Shown piece after piece: positions 52,805 to 61,359 of a stretch of DNA of 64,000 nt (position 1 is the first letter of the stretch; every line of letters begins with the position of its first letter). Location of the stretch: contig NZ_CP138920.1 in assembly GCF_047123815.1 (NCBI RefSeq), positions 3,038,001 through 3,102,000 on the forward strand. The letters run 5' to 3'. This stretch comes from Maricaulis sp017643475 (GTDB taxonomy: Bacteria; Pseudomonadota; Alphaproteobacteria; Caulobacterales; Maricaulaceae). A program made the translations under genes and the position numbers. Below the pieces are notes generated by a model. That model was not told where the DNA came from. It made no database searches and worked only from the letters and a program-made list of their open reading frames with translations.

Positions 52805-54065
52805 CCGACCTCAAGGCCCGTCCCTTGACCACAGCATCGGTTCCAAACTTTGCCCGGGCCTTGTCCATGGCGCGTTCTGCCGTGGCCCGGCGGATGGCCT
52901 GTGGGTCTAGCAAGTCTCCACTATCGCCAACGGCGTCGATGAGACCGGAATAGCCGATGCCAATCAGACGATAGCGCGTGCCGTCGGTTTCGGCGGCCAG
53001 GAGTTCGCGTCCTACCTTGAACAGGGTGTCGGCCAGCTGGCTGGGTTCGGTCAGTGTGCGCCGGCGAGTCTTGGTCTTGAAGGTCGAGCTCTTGAGCTTG
53101 AGGGTGATGACCGTGCCGGAAATCTCCTTGGACTTCATGATGTCGGCGACTTTCACGCACAGCCGGTAGAGACGTTTCTCCAGCTCCCGGAGGTCATTGA
53201 TGTCGGCATTGAACGTGGTCTCGGAGGAGACGCTCTTGCGCTCGCCGACCGGATTGACCCGCCGAGTGTCCTCTCCGCGCGAAAGACGCGAGAGGTGATA
53301 ACCCATATCGCCATAACGCTGGGCCATCGCCTTGTCGCCGCGCTGGCGGATATCGTTGAGGGTGTGCAGACCATCGCGCTCCAGCTTTTTGGCAAAGGCC
53401 GGGCCAACGCCATAGATGGCGCGCACCGGGCGTTTGACCAGGAAGTCCATCGTCTCAGCCTTGCCGATCACCGCAAACCCGTCAGGTTTTTCCAGGTCCG
53501 AGGCTGTCTTGGCGAGAAACTTGTTGTGCGACAGCCCAACGGACACCGTGATCCCGACTTCTTCCCAGATCTTCCGTTGCAGCCGCAACAAGGTATGCGC
53601 TGGCGGGGCGTTGTGCAGGCGTTCTGTACCGGACAGGTCGAGGAAGGCCTCGTCGATGGACAGCGGTTCAACCAGCGGCGTCATCTCGCGCATCATGTCG
53701 CGGATCCTGTATCCTTCCTTTGTGTATTTGCCATGATCCGGCTTGATCACGACGGCGTCGGGACAGGCGGCGAGGGCCTTGAACATAGGCATGGCCGAGT
53801 GAACGCCATACATGCGCGCGACGTAACAGGCTGTGGAGACGACGCCGCGCTGACCGCCGCCGATAATGACCGGCTTGTCTTCCAGCTCCGGATTGTCGCG
53901 CTTCTCGATCGCCGCGAAAAACGCATCGCAATCGATATGGGCGATGGCCAGTGTATTCAGCTCGTTGTGCTGCAGAATGCGGCGGGAGCCGCAGGCGGGG
54001 CATTGTCGAAGATCCACCGCGACCGGTTCCAGGCAGGACCGGCAATAAGCGCCGGCGTCACTCAT
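52743..54065 (-). CDS. dinB: DNA polymerase IV with N-terminal zinc ribbon
   Basis: A 440-residue Y-family polymerase for lesion bypass. An N-terminal zinc ribbon (C8, C11, C22, C25) precedes the palm. The catalytic acids are in AHIDCDAFFAAIE (Asp45, Asp47) and SIDEAFLDLSG. The little finger ends with TRYRLIGIGYSGL. The C-terminal 50 residues are polar and I see no QLxLxL-type clamp motif at the end, which is where E. coli Pol IV has one. It overlaps the ROK gene by 4 bases at its start, and its 3' end overlaps the hydrolase gene by 62 bases. Confidence 0.93.
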   Translation of the reverse strand: MSDAGAYCRSCLEPVAVDLRQCPACGSRRILQHNELNTLAIAHIDCDAFFAAIEKRDNPELEDKPVIIGGGQRGVVSTACYVARMYGVHSAMPMFKALAACPDAVVIKPDHGKYTKEGYRIRDMMREMTPLVEPLSIDEAFLDLSGTERLHNAPPAHTLLRLQRKIWEEVGITVSVGLSHNKFLAKTASDLEKPDGFAVIGKAETMDFLVKRPVRAIYGVGPAFAKKLERDGLHTLNDIRQRGDKAMAQRYGDMGYHLSRLSRGEDTRRVNPVGERKSVSSETTFNADINDLRELEKRLYRLCVKVADIMKSKEISGTVITLKLKSSTFKTKTRRRTLTEPSQLADTLFKVGRELLAAETDGTRYRLIGIGYSGLIDAVGDSGDLLDPQAIRRATAERAMDKARAKFGTDAVVKGRALRSAKDTRQTSHTAGSRTPSRSD

Positions 54066-54955
54066 TCATCAGGTCCCCACAGCCAGGCCGCTCCGCGGAC
54101 ACCGGAACTGTCGCCGTGCTGATTGGTCACCACACGCGTCCGGCAAATGTCGGAGAAGACCCACTCGGCAAGCCGCGTTTCGACCGCTTGTGCCAGGCCC
54201 GGTGTATTGGACACACCTCCGCCCAGGACAACGCAGTCGGCATCTATGATGTTGATGACGCTCGCCAGCGCACGGCCGAGACGCGCGGCATAGTCGGCAC
54301 GACTGTCGACGCATTGCTCGGAAGGGTCGGTTGCGATCTGTTCGGCCGTGAGTTGAGACGCGTATTCGTTGTTGTGTATCGAGGCCCAGCCGGGGCCGGA
54401 AAGAAAGGTTTCAATACAGCCAACACGTCCGCACCAGCATCGGGGCCCTGGAAACTCGTCCGGGCTCATCCAGGGCAGGGGGTTGTGACCCCATTCTCCG
54501 GCAATACGTTGGGCACCAGTGTGAAGCGTGCGATCCACCACGATCCCGCCGCCTACACCCGTGCCAATGATGACGCCAAAAACCGTTCGATAATCTCGCC
54601 CGGCGCCGTCGACGGCTTCGGACAAGGCAAAACAATCCGCATCATTGGCCAGGCGAATCGCTCGTCCCAATCGTGCCTCAAGGTCTGACTTGAAAGGGGT
54701 CTCATTGAGCCAGGTCGAATTGGCGTTGCGCATGAGGCCCGTGGCGGGGCTGAGCGAGCCGGGGTGGCCGATGCCGACGTGCATGGACTTGCCGATTTCT
54801 CGCTCCAGTTCGCTGACCAACTCAGTTATAGCAAGCAATCCGGCCTCATAGGCGCGCGGGGTCGGGACCCGTTTCCGGACCAGCTCGACACCCGTTTCAT
54901 CAATAGCGAGCGCCTCGATTTTCGTACCGCCGAGATCGATGCCGAGCCGGATCAT
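54062..54955 (-). CDS. ROK-family sugar kinase (fructokinase-like)
   Basis: A 297-residue sugar kinase with the N-terminal ATP motif GIDLGGTKIEALA (5-17), the sugar-binding ANDADCFALSEA, the GTGVGGGIVVDRTL loop and the zinc-binding PRCWCGRVGCIETFLSG. WGHNPLPWM fits the fructokinase/Mak subgroup, but N-acetylglucosamine kinase is possible. The ATG at 54955 opens the gene; its stop overlaps the dinB start by 4 bases. It is divergent from divK over about 190 bases. Confidence 0.9.
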   Translation of the reverse strand: MIRLGIDLGGTKIEALAIDETGVELVRKRVPTPRAYEAGLLAITELVSELEREIGKSMHVGIGHPGSLSPATGLMRNANSTWLNETPFKSDLEARLGRAIRLANDADCFALSEAVDGAGRDYRTVFGVIIGTGVGGGIVVDRTLHTGAQRIAGEWGHNPLPWMSPDEFPGPRCWCGRVGCIETFLSGPGWASIHNNEYASQLTAEQIATDPSEQCVDSRADYAARLGRALASVINIIDADCVVLGGGVSNTPGLAQAVETRLAEWVFSDICRTRVVTNQHGDSSGVRGAAWLWGPDE

Positions 54956-55147
54956 GATTTTGCCTTATATGCCTTTAGATATAAGCTTGTATCGCTGGCT
55001 TTGTTCTTATCTTGTTCTACGGGGCAAGAAAAGCGCCGCCTGACTCATTGTTGGTTAAGGAAGATCGGTTTTAGTGCACGAGGGGTTCAACAAGCGCCGC
55101 AAAGGCGCACCATCTACGGGAAGCGTGTCGTCGCTATGCTGCAGGTC

Positions 55148-55513
55148 ATGCCGAAAAAGGTCCTGATCGTCGAAGATAACGAGCTCAATATGAAGCTCTT
55201 CAACGATCTGCTTGAGGCTCATGGGTATGAGACCTTGCAGACCAAGGATGGTTTCAAGGCGCTTGAAATGGCGCGTGAACACACACCTGATCTCATTCTC
55301 ATGGACATTCAGCTTCCGGAGGTCTCTGGCCTGGAAGTGACGAAATGGCTCAAGGAAGATGATTCCCTGCAGACGATTCCGGTCGTCGCGGTCACGGCCT
55401 TTGCCATGAAGGGCGATGAGGAACGCATTCGCAAAGGCGGCTGCGAAGCCTATCTGTCCAAACCCATCACCGTCTCCACCTTCATTGAAACGGTTCGCCA
55501 ATTCTTGGACTAG
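55148..55513 (+). CDS. divK: Single-domain response regulator DivK
   Basis: DivK is the receiver protein that, in Caulobacter, links polar kinases PleC and DivJ to CtrA control and cell asymmetry. The 121-residue protein is almost identical in pattern to Caulobacter DivK: VLIVEDNELNMKLFNDLLEA, phospho-acceptor Asp53 in LILMDIQLPEVSGLEV, and AVTAFAMKGDEERIRKGGCE. I choose the ATG at 55148; an ATG at 55136 is also in frame and neither has a strong ribosome site. It is followed by pleD after 10 bases. No complete CtrA box (TTAA-N7-TTAA) is visible in the upstream gap. Confidence 0.95.
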   Translation: MPKKVLIVEDNELNMKLFNDLLEAHGYETLQTKDGFKALEMAREHTPDLILMDIQLPEVSGLEVTKWLKEDDSLQTIPVVAVTAFAMKGDEERIRKGGCEAYLSKPITVSTFIETVRQFLD

Positions 55514-55523
55514 GGGGTAGACG

Positions 55524-56876
55524 ATGAGTGCCCGTATTCTTGTCGTCGATGACCAGCCTGCCAACGTCCGAATGCTGGAGGCGAAGCTCCTTGCCGAGTA
55601 TTTCGACGTGTGCACGGCCGAGAACGGTGTTGATGCCATCGATCTCGCTCGCCAGGAACAACCCGACCTGATCCTGCTCGACATCATGATGCCTGGCATT
55701 GATGGTTACGAGACCTGCCAGCGCCTGAAGGTCGATCTGCAAACCCGCCACATCCCGGTCATCATGGTCACAGCGCTGGATCAGCGCGAGGATCGCATTC
55801 GGGGTCTGGAATGTGGTGCTGATGATTTCCTGACCAAGCCGATCGACGATGTCACCTTGTTTGCACGCGTACGCAGTCTATTGCGTCTGAAGGCCGTGCT
55901 GGACGAGTTGCGCTATCGCGACCAGGGCGGGGCGCTTGCCGGTATCGTGGCTGACCCGGTCGAGCTGGATGCCCAGCCCGCAACCGCGCTTGTCGTCACC
56001 AGCGAGGAACGTAGCGGCAAACGTTTTGCCCGCGCTTTTCCGGACGGAATTGACGCAGACTACGAGCTGGAGCCCGCCTCGGCAGTCAAGCGCATGCAGA
56101 GCGGTATCGATCTGATGTTGCTGGACCTGACCTGTCCGACCTTTGACGGTTTGCGTGTGTGTGCTCGCATTCGATCCGATACGGCGACACGTCAGATTCC
56201 GATCGTCGCCATCGTCAACCCGGATGACGTCAAGATGGCCGTGAAGGCTTTGGAGCTGGGTGCAAATGACATTGTCTACCGGCCGGTAGATGCCAGCGAG
56301 CTCGCTGCGCGTGTGCGCACCCAGCTGCGTCGCAAACGCTATGCGGACAAGCTTCGCAATCGCCTGGATGAGAGCCTGAACATGGCGATCACCGACGCGC
56401 TGACAGGGCTGCACAATCGTCGTTTCATCGAATCGCGTCTGCGCCAGGCGGTCGAGAGCGCGAATGCCGGTGGAGCACCAGTTTCCGTGCTTTTGCTGGA
56501 TATCGACTATTTCAAGCGCATCAACGACACGCATGGCCATGAGGCCGGAGATGTGGTGCTGAAAATCTTTGCCCAGCGCATTACCGCACAATTGCGGGCG
56601 CTGGACCTAGCTTCGCGTTATGGCGGTGAGGAGTTTGTGATTCTGATGCCGGGCTCTGGTCTGGCCGAGGCCGAGCATGCTGCCGAGCGCATTCGCCGCA
56701 GTGTCTGCAGTGAATTGTTCAAGCTGTCGGACGAGCTGGAACTGCCGGTCACAGTCAGTGTTGGCCTGGCCCAGGCATCGTCGGGAGAGCCGATGGAATC
56801 GCTGTTGCGCCGGGCCGATGCCGCGCTCTATGAGGCGAAAACCGATGGCCGGAATCGAGTTCAGGCCGCAGCATGA
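55524..56876 (+). CDS. pleD: Response regulator / diguanylate cyclase PleD
   Basis: PleD makes cyclic di-GMP at the stalked pole in Caulobacter. The 450-residue protein has a phosphorylatable receiver domain (Asp53 in LILLDIMMPGIDGYETC), a second, degenerate receiver domain (about 150-275) and a GGDEF-type domain with active site YGGEEF (367-371). The inhibitory I-site RALD (358-361) lies just before it. It lies 10 bases after divK, as in Caulobacter, so the two are co-transcribed. The 3' end meets rpmG tail to tail at a shared hairpin. Confidence 0.96.
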   Translation: MSARILVVDDQPANVRMLEAKLLAEYFDVCTAENGVDAIDLARQEQPDLILLDIMMPGIDGYETCQRLKVDLQTRHIPVIMVTALDQREDRIRGLECGADDFLTKPIDDVTLFARVRSLLRLKAVLDELRYRDQGGALAGIVADPVELDAQPATALVVTSEERSGKRFARAFPDGIDADYELEPASAVKRMQSGIDLMLLDLTCPTFDGLRVCARIRSDTATRQIPIVAIVNPDDVKMAVKALELGANDIVYRPVDASELAARVRTQLRRKRYADKLRNRLDESLNMAITDALTGLHNRRFIESRLRQAVESANAGGAPVSVLLLDIDYFKRINDTHGHEAGDVVLKIFAQRITAQLRALDLASRYGGEEFVILMPGSGLAEAEHAAERIRRSVCSELFKLSDELELPVTVSVGLAQASSGEPMESLLRRADAALYEAKTDGRNRVQAAA

Positions 56877-56896
56877 GCTGCAGCCTGATACGAAAA

Positions 56897-56928
56897 CAAG
56901 TTAAGCTTTAACAGCTTACTTGATTTTG
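56897..56928. terminator. Bidirectional terminator between pleD and rpmG
   Basis: CAAGTTAAGCT pairs with AGCTTACTTG (one bulged T) around TTAAC, followed by ATTTTGCCTT on the right and TTTTCG on the left. The stem includes the rpmG stop codon, so it can end both convergent transcripts. Confidence 0.6.
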
Positions 56929-57083
56929 CCTTCTTTGAACTCAACGTGCTTGCGGGCAACCGGATCGTACTTTTTCAGCACGAGCTTCTCGGTCATGGTG
57001 CGCGCGTTTTTCTTGGTTACGTAGAAGTAACCGGTTCCAGCCGTGGAGTTCAGGCGGATCTTGATCGTTGTTGGCTTCGCCAT
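56916..57083 (-). CDS. rpmG: 50S ribosomal protein L33
   Basis: A 55-residue ribosomal protein too short for many gene finders. It reads MAKPTTIKIRLNSTAGTGYF, then YVTKKNARTMTEKLVLKKYD and ends PVARKHVEFKEGKIK, a clean zinc-independent L33 without the CxxC pairs of the zinc-binding form. The ATG at 57083 is the only reasonable start. Its TAA stop lies inside the hairpin shared with pleD. The MFS gene lies upstream on the same strand, 84 bases away. Confidence 0.95.
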   Translation of the reverse strand: MAKPTTIKIRLNSTAGTGYFYVTKKNARTMTEKLVLKKYDPVARKHVEFKEGKIK

Positions 57084-57167
57084 GGCTCAAAAGTCCTGGT
57101 TCATCGCGCACAAACGGCCCCATTGCCGTCGCGAGAGCGCGCGAACATACTCACGCGGGGCTGAGTG

Positions 57168-58352
57168 TCAACTCTTGGCACCGCCAAAAACTGTACGCAG
57201 CGACACAACAATGACATAGGCGCCCGTAATCCCGGCGAGAACAGCGAGCAGGCCCCAGGGGCCAACCGCGTCCATGGCCAGCCCTGCGGTCGGCGGGCCG
57301 ACCAGTGATCCTACGCCATATGCAAAGATGAAGGTCGCGTTCGCGGTGGCAATTGCTCCGCCGGTGAAGCGTTCACCGAGGAGGGAGAGACCGACCGTGT
57401 AGAGCCCGCTGACGACGCCGGACTGCACAAACAGGATGGGCAGAAGCAACAGGGTGTTGTTGCCGGCAAACCCGGCCAGCACAGACGCAAATGTTGCGAT
57501 GACAGCGATCCAGAGCAGGGTCAGGCGACGCGATGTCCTATCCGCAACCCAGCCGATCGGGAGCTGGAATACGATGGCTCCCAGGGCCACGGCAAGGACC
57601 ATCAGGCCGATCATCGTGTGCTCTAGCCCGATGTTTTTGCCATACACCGGCAACATGGAATAGAGCAGGGTCTCCGTCGCACCGAAGGCCAGACCGGCAA
57701 GGATGGCGCTGGGCGCGATCATGGCGGTCTTGATCAGGCTGGGCAGCGAAGTGGATTCCGCATCCGGCGCTGTGGCCTGTGGGCCCTCCAGGAAAAGAAT
57801 CGGAAGGGTGCCGGCCAGGAAGATGAAGGCACCCAGATAAAAGGCTGTGTCGCCGGCACCGTGCAGTGCGGAGAAAAGCAGGCCGCCAATACCGAAGCCG
57901 CCGGAAAGTGCCGTGCCATAGACACCAAGCATCAGGGCGCGCCTGTCCGGTGAGACGATCTGATTGATCCAGCTTTCCGAAATCACGAAGATCACGGTCA
58001 TGAAACAGCCGATCAGAAAACGCAGCAGGAACCACATCAGCACGACTGGAAAAACCGGCAGCAGTGTGAACAGGCCCGCCGCGCCGACCAGTGAGAGCAC
58101 GAGAAGCCGACGCGGCGCCAGCAGCGCCATCAGGCGGGGAACCAGCGGCGCGATCACAAGGGTCGACAGTGCTGCAGCAGCGCCATTGAGCCCGACCATC
58201 AGGCCGGAGCCGGTCATTTCTTCCAGGCGCAGCGAAATCAGTGGCATGGACAGGCCGAAAACGATGCCACAAACCGCAGCACAACAAATGGCTGCGATCA
58301 ACGAACGATTGTTGGCGAAAGCCTTGTCAGTGAAGAAATGCGCTGTGGACAT
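57168..58352 (-). CDS. MFS transporter (YcaD-like)
   Basis: A 394-residue protein with about twelve membrane segments. The ESWINQIVSPDRRALMLGVY loop between helices 4 and 5 and FGATETLLYSMLPVYGKNIG are typical of the YcaD/UMF-type MFS subgroup. The substrate is unknown. It lies between rpmG and the NUDIX gene in the same direction, with 65 bases to the NUDIX stop, and may be read with the topA-rnr unit. No regulator is adjacent. Confidence 0.88.
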   Translation of the reverse strand: MSTAHFFTDKAFANNRSLIAAICCAAVCGIVFGLSMPLISLRLEEMTGSGLMVGLNGAAAALSTLVIAPLVPRLMALLAPRRLLVLSLVGAAGLFTLLPVFPVVLMWFLLRFLIGCFMTVIFVISESWINQIVSPDRRALMLGVYGTALSGGFGIGGLLFSALHGAGDTAFYLGAFIFLAGTLPILFLEGPQATAPDAESTSLPSLIKTAMIAPSAILAGLAFGATETLLYSMLPVYGKNIGLEHTMIGLMVLAVALGAIVFQLPIGWVADRTSRRLTLLWIAVIATFASVLAGFAGNNTLLLLPILFVQSGVVSGLYTVGLSLLGERFTGGAIATANATFIFAYGVGSLVGPPTAGLAMDAVGPWGLLAVLAGITGAYVIVVSLRTVFGGAKS

Positions 58353-58417
58353 GCCCCAGCTATAGGACCGGGCAGCACGCTTGTCCTAGAAATTTTCACC
58401 CTGCATGCGCGAGCGGG

Positions 58418-59098
58418 TCAGATATCTTCCACCAGCATCTTGCCGTGACGTGCCCGGAAACAACGCACGGGCTGGGGCTCGGGCGGTTGGACGCGCAGCA
58501 ACTCCTCCAGCACGAAATGCGTGACGATGGGCAGGTCAAGTTTCTTGGCGTCCGGGAAGGCTACCCAGTGAACATCTTCGAGTTCCTCGCTGGGTACCGG
58601 CGCGCGCTCATCGGCCAGTGCAGATACGTCTGCGGTGAAGAACCAGGTGTCAAAGCGGCGTTTGCGTCCCGGAGGCGTGATGGCGCGAGTGATGAGGCGC
58701 AGGGCGGAGAGGTCCGGCAAAAGGCCATCGCGCTGGAAGGGCTGCCAGTGCGGATGGCGCGAGCGTGTCGCGCCCCGGGCGGCGATGAGCAATCCGGTTT
58801 CTTCCGCGGTTTCGCGGACGGCAGCCACGGCAGCAGCCCGCGCCCGGCGTTCCGGGAGGTGTTTCTGCATTACGTGAAGCGGTTCGCTGGCCAGGTCAGC
58901 GGCAAGCGGTGCTGTATTGTCGGCACGGTCCACGCGTCCGCCCGGAAAAACGTATTTATTGGGCATGAAGACGTGTCTGGACGACCGTCTGCCCATCAAG
59001 ACTTCAAGATTGTCCCGGTCGCCGCGGGTCAGGATCAGCGAGGCTGCGAGACGCGGGCGGATCGCCGGCAGTTTCCTGTCATGGCTCTCATCGCTCAT
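58418..59098 (-). CDS. NUDIX hydrolase
   Basis: A 226-residue pyrophosphohydrolase. The NUDIX box is split by a 25-residue insertion between FPGGRVDRADN and AAAVAAVRETAEETGLLIAA, which is longer than the standard GX5EX7REUXEEXGU spacing; the acidic REXXEE core is intact. It follows rnr with a 4-base overlap, so it belongs to the topA-rnr-NUDIX operon. The substrate (a nucleotide, NADH, CoA or an RNA cap) is unknown. Confidence 0.85.
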   Translation of the reverse strand: MSDESHDRKLPAIRPRLAASLILTRGDRDNLEVLMGRRSSRHVFMPNKYVFPGGRVDRADNTAPLAADLASEPLHVMQKHLPERRARAAAVAAVRETAEETGLLIAARGATRSRHPHWQPFQRDGLLPDLSALRLITRAITPPGRKRRFDTWFFTADVSALADERAPVPSEELEDVHWVAFPDAKKLDLPIVTHFVLEELLRVQPPEPQPVRCFRARHGKMLVEDI

Positions 59099-61359
59099 CG
59101 CCGCTTGCCCTTCTTCCAGGGACGGCCACCACGCTTGGGGGCATGACCCGGTCGGCCGCGGCCGCGATTGCGCCGGTTCGGACGAGGACCCGGTTCCGGA
59201 TCGGTGAGCATCTCCAGCAGGAGCCCGCCCGTTATGGGCGTGGCCTCTTCGATACGCACCTTCACATTCATGCCCAGGCGATAACGTCCGCCGCTTTCCA
59301 TGCCGACCAGGACATGGGTGGCCTCGTCATGTTCGAAGCGTTCATGACCAAGGGTGGATACAGGGACCAGACCGTCGGCGCCGGTCTCGGCCAGGCGCAC
59401 AAAGGCACCAAAGCGCGTCAGACCGGTGATACGACCGTCAAACTCGCCACCGACCCGTTCTGCCAGGTAAAGCGCGATGAAACGGTCCACAGCATCGCGC
59501 TCTGCGGCCATGGCGCGGCGTTCGGATTGGGTGATCTCGTCCGCGATGGAGGCGAGGCGACTACGTTCCTCGTCGCTCTGACCGTCATTGCCCAGGTCCA
59601 GCGCCCGGATCAGCGCACGGTGCACCGTCAGGTCGGCATATCGACGGATGGGTGAGGTGAAGTGGGCATAGCGGTCGAGGTTGAGCCCGAAATGGCCAGC
59701 ATTGTCGGTTTCGTAGACAGCCTGGCTCTGGGAGCGCAGGACGACCTCGTTGACCGTTTCGTAGTGCTCGGTCCCCTTGGCCTGTGCCAGCAATTTGTTG
59801 AAACGGCCGGTCGCCGGTTTCTCGCCACGTACCCATTTGAAGCCGACCGTCGGCAGGAAGCTCGCCAGTCCATCGATTTTTTCGCGCGAGGGCTGTTCGT
59901 GAACGCGATAGATCAGCGGGGTGCGCTTCTTCTCCAGGCTTTCTGCCGCACAGACATTGGCCTGGATCATGAACTCTTCGATCAGCTTGTGTGCATCGAA
60001 ACGCTCACGGACCTGGACACCGAGGACTTCACCGCTCTCGGACACACGGACACGTCGTTCCGGCGCATCAATCTCCAGCGGTTCGCGCGCGGCGCGGGCC
60101 TTTTGCAGCGCCTCATAGGCGCCCCAGAGGGGTCTGAGGACGACGTCCAGCAATGCCATGGCCTTGTTCGAGCCACCGCCTTCGATCGCGTCCTGCGCAT
60201 CTGTATAGGCCAATTTGGCAGCCGACTTCATCCAGCCCCGGATGAATTTGTGGGACTTCTTGCTGCCATTGCGGTCAAAGACCATGCGGACGGCCAGGCA
60301 GGGGCGTTCTTCCAGCTCGCGCAGGGAGCAGAGGTCGTTGGACAGGCGTTCCGGCAGCATCGGAATGACCCGGTCAGGCAGGTAGACGGAATTTCCGCGC
60401 TTGTAGGCGCCGCGATCCAGCGAACCACCGCTTTGCACATAGGCTGCGACGTCCGCGATGGCCACCATCACGACCCAGCCGTCCTTGTTGCTGGGATCCT
60501 CGTCCGGCGCTGCCCAGACAGCGTCGTCATGATCCTTGGCATCGTCGGGGTCGATGGTGATCAGAGCCAGATCACGCAGATCGGTACGATTGCCCATACT
60601 GGCGGGCTTGATCGCCTTGACTTCCTGCAGTTCAGCCTCGGAGAAGCCTTGCGGGACGCCGTGTGCATGCAGGGCGATCACACTGCCCGCGCCGGCGCTG
60701 TCTGCATCGCCGAGCACTTCGACAATCTCGGCAGTTTTCAGGCCGAAGCGGCGCTCCTTGGCGATCCGGCACAGCACCAGCTCGCCATCAGCGGCTTTCT
60801 CGCCTTCGCCCTTGGCCGGAATGAGTTCATGGCGGGAGCGACGGTCCACCGGCAGGAGACGGGCATAACCCTTCTCGGGCTTGCGCATCACACAGAGAAT
60901 GCGGTGGGCGCTCTGGCCCAGCTTCTTGAGCATGCGGGCTTCATAACTGCCGTCTTCCTGTTCGGCGAGGCGCACAAGTGCCTTGTCGCCAATACCGACG
61001 GCGGTTTCACCCTTGCCGCCAGCCCCTTCGCCGGGAGCGAGGCGGATAATCGGTGCGCCGCGGTCTGCTCGCGCGGGTTCGGCCAACAATTCGCCATGCT
61101 CATCGCGCCCGGTAATGACGACGACAGTCACTGCCGGCAAGGCGCCGGCGAGAACATAATTCTTCTTGTTATCGCGGGAGACGACGCCTTCATCCTCGAG
61201 CAGTGCGAGCTGTTCCTTGAGATGACGTTTCTGGTCGGCGCCCTTCAGGCCGAGCGCGCGAGCGAGCTCGCGCTTGCCGAAATGGCCTTCACCCGACTTG
61301 ATCGCCGCGACAAGGCCTTCGCGGGTAAATCCGGCCAGCTTCGGATCAAGATCGCTCAC
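59095..61359 (-). CDS. rnr: Ribonuclease R
   Basis: A 754-residue 3'-5' exoribonuclease that degrades structured RNA. It has an N-terminal winged helix (EGLVAAIKSGEGHFGKRELA), cold-shock domains, and the RNB catalytic domain with TIDPDDAKDHDDAVWA, the metal-binding acids. GGSLDRGAYKRGNSVYLPDR and HFTSPIRRYADLTVHRALIR follow, then an S1 domain and a very basic C-terminal tail (RPNRRNRGRGRPGHAPKRGG). It overlaps topA and the NUDIX gene by 4 bases each, so the three are translationally coupled. Confidence 0.97.
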   Translation of the reverse strand: MSDLDPKLAGFTREGLVAAIKSGEGHFGKRELARALGLKGADQKRHLKEQLALLEDEGVVSRDNKKNYVLAGALPAVTVVVITGRDEHGELLAEPARADRGAPIIRLAPGEGAGGKGETAVGIGDKALVRLAEQEDGSYEARMLKKLGQSAHRILCVMRKPEKGYARLLPVDRRSRHELIPAKGEGEKAADGELVLCRIAKERRFGLKTAEIVEVLGDADSAGAGSVIALHAHGVPQGFSEAELQEVKAIKPASMGNRTDLRDLALITIDPDDAKDHDDAVWAAPDEDPSNKDGWVVMVAIADVAAYVQSGGSLDRGAYKRGNSVYLPDRVIPMLPERLSNDLCSLRELEERPCLAVRMVFDRNGSKKSHKFIRGWMKSAAKLAYTDAQDAIEGGGSNKAMALLDVVLRPLWGAYEALQKARAAREPLEIDAPERRVRVSESGEVLGVQVRERFDAHKLIEEFMIQANVCAAESLEKKRTPLIYRVHEQPSREKIDGLASFLPTVGFKWVRGEKPATGRFNKLLAQAKGTEHYETVNEVVLRSQSQAVYETDNAGHFGLNLDRYAHFTSPIRRYADLTVHRALIRALDLGNDGQSDEERSRLASIADEITQSERRAMAAERDAVDRFIALYLAERVGGEFDGRITGLTRFGAFVRLAETGADGLVPVSTLGHERFEHDEATHVLVGMESGGRYRLGMNVKVRIEEATPITGGLLLEMLTDPEPGPRPNRRNRGRGRPGHAPKRGGRPWKKGKRR

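Noticed and set aside
54956..55147. CtrA box (TTAA-N7-TTAA) upstream of divK
   Set aside because: Only one TTAA half-site (55054-55057) is present; the next TA-rich stretch is at the wrong distance.
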